The notes under the pieces were generated by a model. It saw only the letters and a program-made list of their open reading frames with translations. It was not told where the DNA came from and made no database searches. From assembly GCA_012964275.1 (NCBI GenBank), contig DTUG01000136.1, positions 1-42,048 on the forward strand: a stretch of 42,048 bases of DNA. Reading direction: 5' to 3'. Every line of letters starts with the position of its first letter. Positions within the stretch are counted from its first letter, which is position 1. This stretch comes from Fidelibacterota bacterium (lineage in GTDB: Bacteria > Fidelibacterota > Marinisomatia > Marinisomatales > UBA1611). Shown here piece after piece: positions 9,192 to 19,500 of this stretch. Position numbers and translations under genes: made by a program.

Positions 9192-10121
9192 TTGATCAGG
9201 TTATCATTAACCATACTTGTATTAGGTTCGCTGGCTTTTGGATCAGAGTTTAATGATACACCCAAGGATAAACCTTATGCAGTAGTTTTAGGTATCGCTC
9301 AGGATGGCGGGTATCCCCATGCGGGGTGCATGAAACTCTGCTGTAGAGATTTATGGGATAACACAAGACCCAAAGAAAAAGTGGCCAGCATCGCCATTAT
9401 TGACCCACGCACCAGACTGGCCTGGATCATTGATGCAACCCCTGACTTTCCCGAGCAATTACATACAGTAACGCAAAAGCACGGTGCCAGATTAGCAGGG
9501 ATCTTTATCACTCATGCTCACATTGGTCACTATACTGGGTTGATGCATTTGGGACGTGAAGTCATGGGCGCCAGAAATATAACTGTTTATGCCATGCCAA
9601 GAATGAAACGATTCCTGGAAAATAATGGCCCCTGGAGCCAGCTAGTAAAGCTAAAAAATATTCACCTGAATCCGATTATGGACCAACAAGAAATTATCCT
9701 GGGCAAGCAATTGATTATTGAACCTTTTCGAGTACCTCACCGAGATGAATTTTCTGAAACAGTAGGATTCACTATCGTTGGACCAAATGAGTCGTTGATC
9801 TATATCCCCGATATTGACAAATGGGAACGCTGGGAGCACAATATTAGCCTATGGATTGAACAACATAGCTATGCACTTCTTGATGGTTCTTTTTATTCCA
9901 TAGGCGAACTTACAAATCGCAACATAGATGAGATTCCACATCCTTTCATTTTGGAAAGTATATATCACTTTAGCAACCTTTTAGATAAAGATCGCCGGAA
10001 AATACATTTTATACATTTTAACCACACAAACCCAGCTCTGAATAAGCAATCGGCTACATCCTATAACATAGTAAAAGAAGGGTATCACACTGCCAGGGAA
10101 GGAATGATTTTTCCATTTTGA
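9192..10121 (+). CDS. PqqB-like metallo-beta-lactamase-fold hydrolase with signal peptide
   Basis: The protein has 309 residues, starting at a TTG 8 nt after the previous stop; no in-frame ATG precedes the conserved part. Residues 1-18 look like a signal peptide. VVLGIAQDGGYPHAGC at 31-46 resembles the PqqB N-terminus, and THAHIGHYTGL at 107-117 is the metal motif in the form HxHxGH, with Gly instead of the usual Asp. Further likely ligands are His153-range residues in VPHRDE and Asp in YIPDID. PqqB itself takes part in PQQ synthesis, but no other pqq gene is here, so a different, probably periplasmic, hydrolase function is more likely. Substrate unknown. Confidence 0.75.
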   Translation: MIRLSLTILVLGSLAFGSEFNDTPKDKPYAVVLGIAQDGGYPHAGCMKLCCRDLWDNTRPKEKVASIAIIDPRTRLAWIIDATPDFPEQLHTVTQKHGARLAGIFITHAHIGHYTGLMHLGREVMGARNITVYAMPRMKRFLENNGPWSQLVKLKNIHLNPIMDQQEIILGKQLIIEPFRVPHRDEFSETVGFTIVGPNESLIYIPDIDKWERWEHNISLWIEQHSYALLDGSFYSIGELTNRNIDEIPHPFILESIYHFSNLLDKDRRKIHFIHFNHTNPALNKQSATSYNIVKEGYHTAREGMIFPF

Positions 10122-10126
10122 ATGAA

Positions 10127-10140
10127 GGAGCAATGAAATA
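10127..10140 (+). promoter_or_regulatory. Shine-Dalgarno GGAG placing the SDR start on a non-canonical ATA
   Basis: GGAG at 10127-10130 lies 7 nt before ATA at 10138. The nearby ATG at 10133 is out of frame, reaches a stop after two codons, and is only 2 nt from the GGAG. An in-frame TGA at 10123-10125 excludes a start further upstream. Confidence 0.5.
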
Positions 10141-10893
10141 GAAAAAAGAATTTTTATCACTGGTGCCAGCAGCGGCATAGGAAGGTCTTTAGCAGAGTAT
10201 TATGCGCAGCAAAAAGCTATCCTAGGGTTAGCTGCGCGGCGAGTTAATCTTCTTGAGGAAGTTGCCGAACTATGCCGCCAATCAGGCTCAAAAGTTTATG
10301 TGTTTCAACTTGATGTACGGAAACCAGATGATTGTGCCCAAGCTGCGCGTGAATTTATTGCTGTTGCGGATGGTATCGATATTGTTATAGCCAATTCCGG
10401 GATTGGAGGCAACGATAAATTACTTTCAGGAAATAGCGAACAAATAAATAATATTCTTGCAACAAATTTACTCGGAGTCACTAATACCATATTCCCATTC
10501 ATCCCGACTCTCATACAGCAGCAATCCGGAACAATCGTGGGTATTAGTTCAGTTGCCAGTTTTCTGTCTCTCCCAATACATGGTGGTTATGCAGGATCAA
10601 AAGTGGCAATGCGCCGTATGTTTGATTCCTGGCGTATCACTATGAAAAATGATGGTATTAAATTAGTTACAATTTGTCCTGGGTTTATCGAAACACCTAT
10701 GACGGCAGAAATAAAATCTACACCATTTATTAAGAGCCTCGAACAAGCAACACCCATCTTTGCGAATGCAATCGACAAGGGAGTTCCAACCTTTATTTAT
10801 CCATGGCAAATGCGGTGGCTTATAAAACTGGTGAATATATTGCCAAATTCAATGGTGACGTGGATTCTAAGCCAGATGAAGGCAAATTCGTAG
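10138..10893 (+). CDS. Short-chain dehydrogenase/reductase (SDR), apparent ATA start
   Basis: The protein has about 251 residues. The NAD(P)-binding motif TGASSGIG sits at residues 7-14, ANSGIG replaces the usual NNAG at about 85-90, and the catalytic set is Ser137/138, Tyr151 and Lys155 in GGYAGSK. These are classic SDR features for NAD(P)-dependent oxidation or reduction of an alcohol, ketone or sugar. The frame is open only from 10126 and contains no ATG, GTG or TTG before the glycine motif, so translation must begin at ATA (10138) or ATT, or the true start has been lost by mutation or sequencing error. It lies 16 nt after the PqqB-like gene, at the end of the operon. Substrate unknown. 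Confidence 0.8.
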   Translation: MEKRIFITGASSGIGRSLAEYYAQQKAILGLAARRVNLLEEVAELCRQSGSKVYVFQLDVRKPDDCAQAAREFIAVADGIDIVIANSGIGGNDKLLSGNSEQINNILATNLLGVTNTIFPFIPTLIQQQSGTIVGISSVASFLSLPIHGGYAGSKVAMRRMFDSWRITMKNDGIKLVTICPGFIETPMTAEIKSTPFIKSLEQATPIFANAIDKGVPTFIYPWQMRWLIKLVNILPNSMVTWILSQMKANS

Positions 10894-10902
10894 ACTTATA
10901 GG

Positions 10903-11184
10903 TTACAGTTTAATTGCATCCGTTTCTATTGCCATTTGCAGACATTTTTCTGTCACTCCGCCCTGATCATGAGATGTAAAGGCAACTTCGACACGGCACC
11001 AGCCAATGACCAAATCCGGGTGATGATTAGCCGCTTCGGCTTTGTTTGCCAGCTTATTCACAAATTTGATTCCATCCATATAAGCACTAAAAGTGAATAT
11101 TTTTGTAATCGCATTATCTTTGAACACCCAGCCATTTAATCCTGTGAGTTTGGATTTTATTTCAGAACCTGATAGACGACTCAT
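10903..11184 (-). CDS. phhB: Pterin-4a-carbinolamine dehydratase
   Basis: The protein has 93 residues, the usual family length. The active-site signature EAANHHPDLVIGW, followed by His and Asp in TSHDQGGVTEK, matches the PCD/DCoH family. The enzyme dehydrates 4a-hydroxytetrahydropterin so that the pterin cofactor of aromatic amino-acid hydroxylases can be recycled; many bacteria keep it without a hydroxylase, where it may act in another pterin pathway. No hydroxylase is in the window. Its start overlaps the MATE transporter stop (ATGA), so the two are translationally coupled. It converges with the SDR gene, leaving only 9 nt between the stops. Confidence 0.93.
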   Translation of the reverse strand: MSRLSGSEIKSKLTGLNGWVFKDNAITKIFTFSAYMDGIKFVNKLANKAEAANHHPDLVIGWCRVEVAFTSHDQGGVTEKCLQMAIETDAIKL

Positions 11185-12578
11185 ATCGGAACTTTTTCTA
11201 GTCTGTTTAATTTATTCATTTCTATTCTTACCCAACTTACAGCGATCACAAATGCAATACTTGTGGATATCATCATAGCATACCAATTCCACTCCACAGG
11301 TTTGCTCAATACAAAACTAAAATACATTGCGAGTGGAGCAGACACACCAAGTACCCGGATTATTGTAATAACCAAAACTGGGATACCATTCCCTAAACCC
11401 TGCATCACCCGACCAGATATGATCGCAATGGCAACGAATGGATACACCAAGGTCATTAAGCGTAAAAACTCTACCGCTACATTCTGAATCTCAACGTCAC
11501 TAGTAAAAAACTCTGAAAACGTAGGGGCGAAGGCATAGACAAATGCCGATGAACCTACGGTAATAAAAAAAGCGCGAGATATTCCATAGTTGACTATGGA
11601 TTTCAGAGATTTAATTTCTTTCGCTCCATAAAACATTCCTACCAGTGTCGTCAATGCACCGGCAATAGCAAAGATGGGCAGAAAAATGAGCATATCCAAT
11701 CGCCCCGCTACCTGGTATGCCGCAACTGTCTGTGATGAATAGTGAATCAGGATTCTATTAAATACTCCCTGCCCAAGTGCCATGATGACCATGGATAACG
11801 ACGCAGGCATTCCGACCTTAATGATATCCCATAAAATAGTTTTTGATGGTGAAAAAAATTGTAATCGAAATGTTATATAAGCATGCTCCTTCACAAAAAG
11901 CATAAAAATAAATATAACAAAAACTGTGGCCTGGCTAATAACAGTTGCTATAGCGGCACCTTTGACACCAAGACCAAATCCAATGCTACCAAATTGTTTC
12001 AATTCAAAAATAAAAAGGGGATCTAAAATAATATTTAAAATAGTTCCCAATGCTGCCACTATCATGGGGAACTTCATGTCACCTTCTCCTGCCAGAATTG
12101 ATCGGAAAAACCCAGAGAAAATCATAAATGGCAAACCAATACAAATCACAAAGAGATAATCCCAGCCTAGTTCAAGGATCTTTCCATCAGCACCCAGTGA
12201 CTTCAAAATATCCTGACCGTATACCAATCCAAGGGATGTAAATATCAGGCTGATGATAGCACCCAACGCAAGGGCGTGCTCTGCACTATTATCCGCGTTG
12301 GATTTATTGTTTTCGCCGATAAATCTAGCGATAGATGCTGTCACGCCAGTACCCAAACCCATGGTGAGCCCAAGCATCAAAAAGAAAAGCGGCATGTTGA
12401 ATGCAATCCCCGCAATTGCATCACCGCCTAAACGACCAATGAATATCATATCTACCAAGTTGTAGAGTGTATGAATTCCCATACCAAACATAATAGGAAT
12501 TGCCAAAGACCATAGGGCTTTCGATGGATTTTCCAGAAAGGTTTTAAGACGAGATTCAGGTTTAGAATTCAGATCCAT
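11181..12578 (-). CDS. MATE family efflux transporter
   Basis: The protein has 465 residues and about 12 membrane helices. The N-terminal half begins ALWSLAIPIMFGMGIHTLYN with DMIFIGRLGGDAIAGIAF, the standard MATE helix 1-2 region, and a second pseudo-symmetric half begins around residue 240 (WDIIKVGMPASLSMVIMALG). MATE proteins export cationic drugs, dyes or metabolites using H+ or Na+ gradients. It is the upstream gene of a pair with phhB, which may reflect convenience more than shared function. The ATG is at 12578. The 92 nt between it and the upstream SLC13-gene stop hold no visible hairpin. Confidence 0.92.
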   Translation of the reverse strand: MDLNSKPESRLKTFLENPSKALWSLAIPIMFGMGIHTLYNLVDMIFIGRLGGDAIAGIAFNMPLFFLMLGLTMGLGTGVTASIARFIGENNKSNADNSAEHALALGAIISLIFTSLGLVYGQDILKSLGADGKILELGWDYLFVICIGLPFMIFSGFFRSILAGEGDMKFPMIVAALGTILNIILDPLFIFELKQFGSIGFGLGVKGAAIATVISQATVFVIFIFMLFVKEHAYITFRLQFFSPSKTILWDIIKVGMPASLSMVIMALGQGVFNRILIHYSSQTVAAYQVAGRLDMLIFLPIFAIAGALTTLVGMFYGAKEIKSLKSIVNYGISRAFFITVGSSAFVYAFAPTFSEFFTSDVEIQNVAVEFLRLMTLVYPFVAIAIISGRVMQGLGNGIPVLVITIIRVLGVSAPLAMYFSFVLSKPVEWNWYAMMISTSIAFVIAVSWVRIEMNKLNRLEKVPI

Positions 12579-12670
12579 AAACTTGGAATTTAGAGATTAA
12601 CTAGATTAAGATTATATTTTTGATTTGCAATTATAAAGAATATCTGCTGTGAAGTCAGATCAGAAATATT

Positions 12671-14464
12671 TCAAACCGGCCAGATCATTGGTAGAAATAT
12701 AATAGCAGAAACCCAAAACAATATCGCTAGTGGAAACCCTACACGAATAAAATCACTGAATTTGTATCCACCAGGTCCATACACCATTAGATTAGTCTGG
12801 TAACCTACTGGTGTTATAAATGAAGCCGATGCCGCAAAGGCCACAGCAAAAATAAAAGGGCGTGAATCAAATCCCATTTGCACCGAAACGGCAAGGGCAA
12901 CAGGTGTCATGATAATAGCTGTAGCCGCATTGGATGAAATTTCTGTAAGAATCATAGTGATAAGATAGATCAATGCCAGCAAGAAATGGGCGTGCCATTC
13001 TGGAGATGACATTCGTGCTATTTTAGAAATAATCTTACCAATCCATTCGGCTGTTCCTGTAGTCTGAATAACAATTCCAACAGGAATCAACGCAGCGATT
13101 AGAACTATCACCTGCCAGTGAATGGATTGATAACTTTCCTGAGGAGTTAATACCTTAAGTGCTAAAAGAAGTGCTACACCAATAAGAGTGCCCTTCATAA
13201 TGGGCATGATGCCTAATGCGGCAAGAATAACAGCACCCAGAATAATAATAATACTCACCCACCAGAATCGTTGTTTCCGCAATTCTGCTTTAACCTCCCC
13301 AAGTACAATAAAATCGCCTTTGTTTGACAAACTTTCAATATTTTTAGCAGGGCCATAAACAAGCAGTGTGTCATAAGCCTGTAATATTACATGGGCAATC
13401 TTTTTCCGAAAAATATCGCCTTCCCGACGAATGGCCAGAATAAACGCTCCAAACCGTTGTCGAAAATTAGATGCCATCAAGCTTTTTCCAACAAGATCAG
13501 ATTGATCTGTCAAAAGACATTCCACCAGCACATTATCTTCCTGCTCCAATTCAGATTGGGTGAGTTTTTCATCTGTCAATAGCGTGATTTTTTCCACTTC
13601 TTTCATTCGGAGAAAATTCTCGAGAGTGCCCCGGACAAATAATGTATCGCCAACTTGTAATGGTGTTCTGCGAATATTTCGCGTGATGAGTTGCTTTTCC
13701 CGAAGAATATCTAACACCATGACATCATAATTATAATTGATTCCACGGTCTAAACAGGTTTTGCCTATTAAAGGCGATCCTGCAATAATCTTCATTTCAG
13801 TAAGATACCCACCGAGATGGTAACTCTTTGTTAAACTGGATGTAACTGTTCGTGATGGCAATAGTTTTGGAGCAATAAACAGTATATAGATCAATCCCAA
13901 GCTCATAAGTATTACACCGTATCTGGTGAATTCGAACATACCGAGTGGTTCCACACTTCCACTACCGGAATAGATAGAATTCACAAGCAGATTAGTGGAT
14001 GTCCCTACTAAAGTTAAGGTTCCACCCAGAATCGCAGCATAACTCAGTGGAATTAACATTTTGGATGGACTAACCTGGTATGTGTGGGCCAATCGAATCG
14101 TTACTGGCATAAAAATAGCTACAACTGCTGTATTGTTTACCAACGCTGATGCAAATCCAATGGCCATCAAATATACTGCAGTTCCAAGAGTCCGTGATTT
14201 GCTTGCAAGACGATTGATACGGACTACCAAGTATTCCAATACACCCGTTTTTTGCAGTGAATGACTTAATACAAATAAAAATGCTATGGTAATCACAGCG
14301 GGATTAGAAAACCCAGACACGGCTTCGAGAGGTGATAAATACCCTAGTAGAAAAAGGATCGATAAAAGAATCAAGGCAGTCACGTCAAGACTAAAGGTCT
14401 CCGCCACAAATAGTATAAAGCCGAGGGCCAAAAGCCCCAGGATAATGGCAATATCGGGTGTCAT
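12671..14464 (-). CDS. SLC13/DASS-type anion permease with two RCK_C (TrkA-C) domains
   Basis: The protein has 597 residues. Hydrophobic helices at 1-200 and 395-597 flank a soluble insert. The first membrane half contains ALVNNTAVVAIFMP and the TSTNLLVNSI signature; the second has the matching SNAATAIIMTP and VGYQTNLMVYGPGG, the paired SNT-type motifs of the divalent anion:Na+ symporter family. The soluble part (about 205-375) holds two TrkA-C-like domains, each with an SPLIGKT/DLVGKS turn, which bind small ligands and may gate transport. Substrate could be sulfate, phosphate or dicarboxylate. It is separated from neighbours by 48 and 92 nt and may be transcribed on its own. Confidence 0.88.
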   Translation of the reverse strand: MTPDIAIILGLLALGFILFVAETFSLDVTALILLSILFLLGYLSPLEAVSGFSNPAVITIAFLFVLSHSLQKTGVLEYLVVRINRLASKSRTLGTAVYLMAIGFASALVNNTAVVAIFMPVTIRLAHTYQVSPSKMLIPLSYAAILGGTLTLVGTSTNLLVNSIYSGSGSVEPLGMFEFTRYGVILMSLGLIYILFIAPKLLPSRTVTSSLTKSYHLGGYLTEMKIIAGSPLIGKTCLDRGINYNYDVMVLDILREKQLITRNIRRTPLQVGDTLFVRGTLENFLRMKEVEKITLLTDEKLTQSELEQEDNVLVECLLTDQSDLVGKSLMASNFRQRFGAFILAIRREGDIFRKKIAHVILQAYDTLLVYGPAKNIESLSNKGDFIVLGEVKAELRKQRFWWVSIIIILGAVILAALGIMPIMKGTLIGVALLLALKVLTPQESYQSIHWQVIVLIAALIPVGIVIQTTGTAEWIGKIISKIARMSSPEWHAHFLLALIYLITMILTEISSNAATAIIMTPVALAVSVQMGFDSRPFIFAVAFAASASFITPVGYQTNLMVYGPGGYKFSDFIRVGFPLAILFWVSAIIFLPMIWPV

Positions 14465-14512
14465 TGAATCAAATTTATATTAGGAGAATGGGAGATGCAA
14501 TGCAGGTAAAAT

Positions 14513-14830
14513 CTAACAAAAAGGGTGATCAGTATTTTCAACCGATTTATCATCTCGGTCAGAATTTGACCATCCAGATGTAACTTCATCATCCAAAATA
14601 GAATTAAGAATGGTTTCAATTATAACTTTCCGACGTACATTGTTTAAAACAGCCATAACGAAAATGGGGTATTCCGCATCCGGCAGCACTTTTTCCCATT
14701 CATCAAACAGATCGGTATGATCCAGGAATTTATCTACATCAGGGTCCACTTTAAGTTTATCGGAAACCTCATCCTGAATTGCAAAAAGTTGCATCCTCAG
14801 GTCTTCTTTTGATAAAGATCTTAAACTCAT
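14513..14830 (-). CDS. Small protein of unknown function coupled to the HD-GYP gene
   Basis: I do not recognise this 105-residue family. It is soluble, strongly acidic and mostly helical in character, with no Cys cluster, signal peptide or membrane helix. Its ATG overlaps the stop of the upstream GAF/HD-GYP gene by 4 nt (ATGA), so it is translated with that protein, and a role as a partner or modulator of cyclic-di-GMP signalling is a reasonable inference. Confidence 0.7.
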   Translation of the reverse strand: MSLRSLSKEDLRMQLFAIQDEVSDKLKVDPDVDKFLDHTDLFDEWEKVLPDAEYPIFVMAVLNNVRRKVIIETILNSILDDEVTSGWSNSDRDDKSVENTDHPFC

Positions 14831-16434
14831 CTCTTTGCAAGGGTTAGTTCTTCATCCACTTCATCGATCTGGTTTTTCGCAACGAACTTATCAGCATATT
14901 TTTTATATACACCGGTTTTTACAAAAATTTCAAACAGGTCTTCATCAATATGGTAATCATTTTTCATAAAACCCATGATCCGCATGGCATCTGATATTTT
15001 CTTGCCATCTTTGTACGGTCGGTCTGGAGCAGTAAGCGCTTCATAAATATCAGCAATGGCCATAATCTTCGCCTGGGGGGACATTTGGTCTTCCTTAAGT
15101 CCTTTTGGATATCCGGTTCCATCCATTTTCTCATGATGACCGCCAGCAAACTCTGGAACATTCTTCAGTTGCTTGGGATAGGGTAATTGCTCCAACATTT
15201 CGATTGTTATGACAATGTGATCATTGATTATTTCCCTTTCCTCAGGCAAGAGTGTGCCTTTTTTTATACTCAAATTTTCAATTTCATTATCAGTAAGAAA
15301 ATTTTCATTATTACCGAACATTAATACTTTTTTTTGTCCAATAGACTTGACTTTTTCCTGATCTTCAGGTTTCATGAATTCACCACCCACATTACTTTTC
15401 TCAAGAAATGCCATGTTTTCTTCCAACTCTTTTATGGAAGAATTGTATTCCTCATCATAATCCTGCGATGGTTCACCATTTAACTGTCTCTTTAAAAAAG
15501 CAATTTCAGCATCTTTCTTCAAGAGTGCCATTCGAGTTCTTATTAATTCAATTCGATCAAAGATTGTCTCTAACTTGGTCCCTTTATCCACAACATGGGG
15601 TGGTGTGGCAACTTTTCCGCAGTCATGTAGCCAGGCAGCAATGTAAAGTTCATAGCGCTCATCTTCTGTCATTGAGAAATCTTTATACTTTCCTTCTGTA
15701 GTCTCCGCGACAGCATCAGCCAGCATCATCGTAATCACCGGAACCCGGGTACAATGACCACCGGTGTACTCGGATTTTTTGTCGATGGCAGTTGCTATAA
15801 GTTGGATAAACGATTCAAAAAGTGTTTTCAATTCTTCAACCAGTTTCTTATTTGTCAGGGCTACAGCACCCTGAGATGCAAGAGATTCCACCTGTTCCTG
15901 CATGTCATCATTAAAAGGAATCACATTGTCATTTTTATCTCTCGCATTGATAAGCTGAACCACACCAATAATATCATTTTCATGGTTTTTTAGTGGAACT
16001 GTTAAGAAGGATTTTGAACGATAGCCGGTATTTTTATCAAATGCTTTCGTTCCCGTAAAATCGAATCCTTCTTCTTCGTATGCATCTCCAATATTCACCG
16101 TTTTCCCAGTAAGCGCCACATAAGCTGATACATTTGTTTGATTTGGAGTTGAATCGTCAATCCAAAGTTGTACGGGATCATAAGGAATGTCCACGCCAGA
16201 TGTTCCACCCATTATTGTATTCATGGTATCATTGCGTAGAATTTCAAATTGTAGATTTCCTTCTTCATTTTTTGAATAAAGTGTCCTACCATCTGCATTA
16301 GAGATATTTCTGGCTTGCTTCAAGATCATTTCAAATAATTTATTGGAATTTCTTTCTGTTGAGAGAGCAATACCGATTTCGCTCAAACGGTGAATTCTTT
16401 CCTCGAGTATTTTTATTTTCTTTTTGTAATCCAT
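14827..16434 (-). CDS. GAF + HD-GYP domain protein, probable cyclic-di-GMP phosphodiesterase
   Basis: With the ATG at 16434 (MDYKKK) the protein has 535 residues; a longer frame reaches 16530 but would run into the divergent gene's leader. A short coiled coil (1-20) leads into a GAF sensor domain (about 20-195). The HD-GYP domain follows: H227 region (GGHCTR), LHDCGK at 269-274, then HHEKMDGTGYP at 433-443 and DRPYKDG at 471-477. These are the metal-binding and GYP signatures of c-di-GMP hydrolases. Between HDCGK and HHE is an insert of about 100 residues rich in charged helix (about 290-395), longer than in standard HD-GYP domains. It is the first gene of a pair with the 105-residue protein. 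The GAF ligand is unknown. Confidence 0.88.
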   Translation of the reverse strand: MDYKKKIKILEERIHRLSEIGIALSTERNSNKLFEMILKQARNISNADGRTLYSKNEEGNLQFEILRNDTMNTIMGGTSGVDIPYDPVQLWIDDSTPNQTNVSAYVALTGKTVNIGDAYEEEGFDFTGTKAFDKNTGYRSKSFLTVPLKNHENDIIGVVQLINARDKNDNVIPFNDDMQEQVESLASQGAVALTNKKLVEELKTLFESFIQLIATAIDKKSEYTGGHCTRVPVITMMLADAVAETTEGKYKDFSMTEDERYELYIAAWLHDCGKVATPPHVVDKGTKLETIFDRIELIRTRMALLKKDAEIAFLKRQLNGEPSQDYDEEYNSSIKELEENMAFLEKSNVGGEFMKPEDQEKVKSIGQKKVLMFGNNENFLTDNEIENLSIKKGTLLPEEREIINDHIVITIEMLEQLPYPKQLKNVPEFAGGHHEKMDGTGYPKGLKEDQMSPQAKIMAIADIYEALTAPDRPYKDGKKISDAMRIMGFMKNDYHIDEDLFEIFVKTGVYKKYADKFVAKNQIDEVDEELTLAKR

Positions 16435-16564
16435 AATAATAGAGAATTGAGTGGGAAAGTTTTGTTCCCTTAATGAATGTACAGAATCAGGGTCTATTGG
16501 GCAATATTTCATTCCGCGAAATACTACCATTTATGATGAAGCCATTAAAATCATAATTTTGAGC

Positions 16565-19500
16565 ATGAATCAAGTAAATCAAAGAAGTATTTCAGAACTT
16601 TTTGATCTAGCAGGGAAAAATCGGGTAGATATGGCCAATTTTCGAACGGTACTTGATAATATTGATTCTTCGGACACTGATCACCAAACAATACATCATT
16701 TCTTAGAATGTTTCCATCTTCCGGCAGTAAATAGGATAATTGTGGAAAATCAAGCCACAGATTACTGGTTTGATAAAATAACCCACTTAATACAAAAATC
16801 TCGGTATCATGTTGGACACCTTATAAAACAGCGAACATCTCGTTACGGTGAAAAACCTCTTTTTCTTACTATCGAGGGTGACTCTGTAATATCAGTTTCG
16901 TATAATAAGGTATGGTACGACGTGATCCAAATCGGGCGCGCTTTAGACATGCTTTCGGAAGAAGAAATGGAACCTGTTATTGGCTTGCTTTCTTATAATC
17001 AATATAGGTGTGCTTTATTGGATTTAGCCTGCTTATCATTTGGATTCCGGGTAGTTCCAATTCCGCTAAATACCACTATTGAACATTTGTCGCATATTCT
17101 ACATGAAGCAGAGATCACACACCTTTTTATCGGTGGAGAAAAAGGGGCTCGGCTCTGGAATGCGATATTTAAAGGGTATGATTTGGCTATTATTGATCTT
17201 AACGAAATAAATTCTTTGAAAGGTCAAATAACATCTTGGGAAACGTTTCGGGATCTTTCAGATAAAAATGAAAAATTTGATTTAAATCATCGTTTGGAGA
17301 GCCAGGATATGACTTGGCCCATCACTATCATGTATACATCTGGTTCTACCGATCAGCCAAAGGGCGTCATATTCAATCAGGTAAACCTGATGTCAAAACG
17401 ATTTGCGAGAGCTATGGCCTTGCCTGAATTTTCCTCATCAGACACATTCTTATGCTATTTACCCTTGTTTCACACTTTTGGTCGTTATTTTGAATTATTA
17501 GGTTCGATTTTCTGGGGAGCGACTTATGCCTTTGCAGAATCGCCAGCATTCAATTCGTTATTAAAGGATTTCCAACTGGTTTCGCCCAGTATATTTATTA
17601 GTATACCAAAACGCTGGATACAATTATATGAATATCTGGAAGAAAAACTTGAACTTGATTCCGCTTCTGATACAATAATCTGTCAGAAATTAACGGATAT
17701 CACTGGCGGGCAATTACAATGGGGATTATCTGCTGCAGGATATTTAGACCCTGATTATTTTAAGTTTTTTCAGGAGCATGGTATACAATTGCTGAGTGGA
17801 TATGGTATGACGGAAGCAACCGGTGGGATCACCATGACTCCCCCAGGGAATTATTTGGATAATTCGGTTGGAAAATCTCTGCCTGGCATAAAACTGAAAA
17901 TAGCTGAGGACGGAGAACTGTGTATGCAAGGACCGTATGTTTCAAATGGATTTTATAAAACCAAAGATTCAGAATCATTTAAGAATGGGTGGTTCCATAG
18001 CGGAGATATTTTTGAAAAAAGAGGTAATCATTTTTTTATTATAGATAGAAAAAAAGATATATATAAAAATAGTCGCGGCCAGACGATCGCACCCCAAAAG
18101 ATCGAGAATCTTTTTCAGGATTTTGATTCGGTGCAATCTGTTTTTCTTGCCGGTGATGGCCGGGAGTTTAATACGGTGCTCATTTATCCTGATAAGGAAA
18201 ACATACCATATGATTTATATAATGTGGACAATCAGAAAATTCGTGATCTTTTCAGCGGCATGTTGGTATCGGTAAATAGTTTTTTATCAGCTTTTGAACG
18301 TATCGTGAATTTTGCAATTATTGATCGGGACTTTAGTATAGAAAAAGGCGAACTGACTCAAAAGGGAACATTTAACAGGAAAAATGTCCTAAAAAATTTT
18401 TCTAAAATGATTGAACCCATGTACGAACGAAACTATGTCAGCTTGCACTCAGGTACAAAAGAAATATGGTTCCCCAATTGGTTGATACGAGAAAAAGGTA
18501 CTGTAAAAACAAATCTGAGTTGGGATGGCAATAAAATTTCTATAAAAGGACAAGACCAAACGCTAAGACTAATATGGACCGATTCAAATCTGCAGGTGGG
18601 CGAATTCAAATATCATACCGATTCGCAGATTCTGGATTTACAATCATTTGTTAATTCTCCAAATCTCTGGCTGGGGAATAATGAGTTTACGCTATTCACA
18701 TCTGAAACTGTTTTCAGGATCAAAGAGGCAGACCTCACTACTGAGATTCGGGTCAAAATTGATTCTGATACATTTGCATTAACTAAGATCGATAAAAAAG
18801 ATAATGAAAATGAAACCAATTCATTAGAAAAGATTCATCATTCCGTTCGTTCTTATCTTTCTAATGAGCAATCCTTTTTTGATGCCTTAATACATATCCT
18901 GAATCTTGATATCTTTGAATGGTCCGACGTTATCCTGGATACATTACTGCAATACCAAGAACATCCAGATCCAAATTTCAGGTTGAAAATGATCGAGGCC
19001 ATTGCTCCAATATTATCGGGTGATTTTTTTATTAATCTCCTTGAAACTACTTATCACTATTACCGAAAAAACAATGGTAAGAAGGAGTTTGCATTTGATA
19101 TTGATCGATTAACAGAATCGCAATACCGCTCTCTTATTCTATTTCTAAATGATACGCATGAAAATGTTAATGATCTGGAACAGGCTGATTTTGACTTTAT
19201 TCAAACAGTGCTTTTCATGATATCAGAATATGGTGTGATCCATCCTACTCAATTTATTTTGGCTAGGTCGGAATTGGTCTCTTGGCAATTCTCTAATGTA
19301 CCAAAACCGATCTATTCAGCTGCACAGAAGGCATATTACAACCTTGTAAACGGGTTTCGAACGTGGATTGGTCCCAATACATCCATAACAGTTGACAGAA
19401 ATACACAAGAGGAATATTCTTGGAAAGATGTTATTGAATTTGATGATAATGTGCGTACTCGACATAAAAAGGTACTCTTGGAAACATTGAGTAAAACAGC

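Noticed and set aside
16451..16564. Upstream extensions of the ANL fusion (to 16451) and of the HD-GYP gene (to 16530)
   Set aside because: The two extensions overlap each other on opposite strands, and their translations show no conserved content. Starts at 16565 and 16434 leave a normal divergent promoter region.
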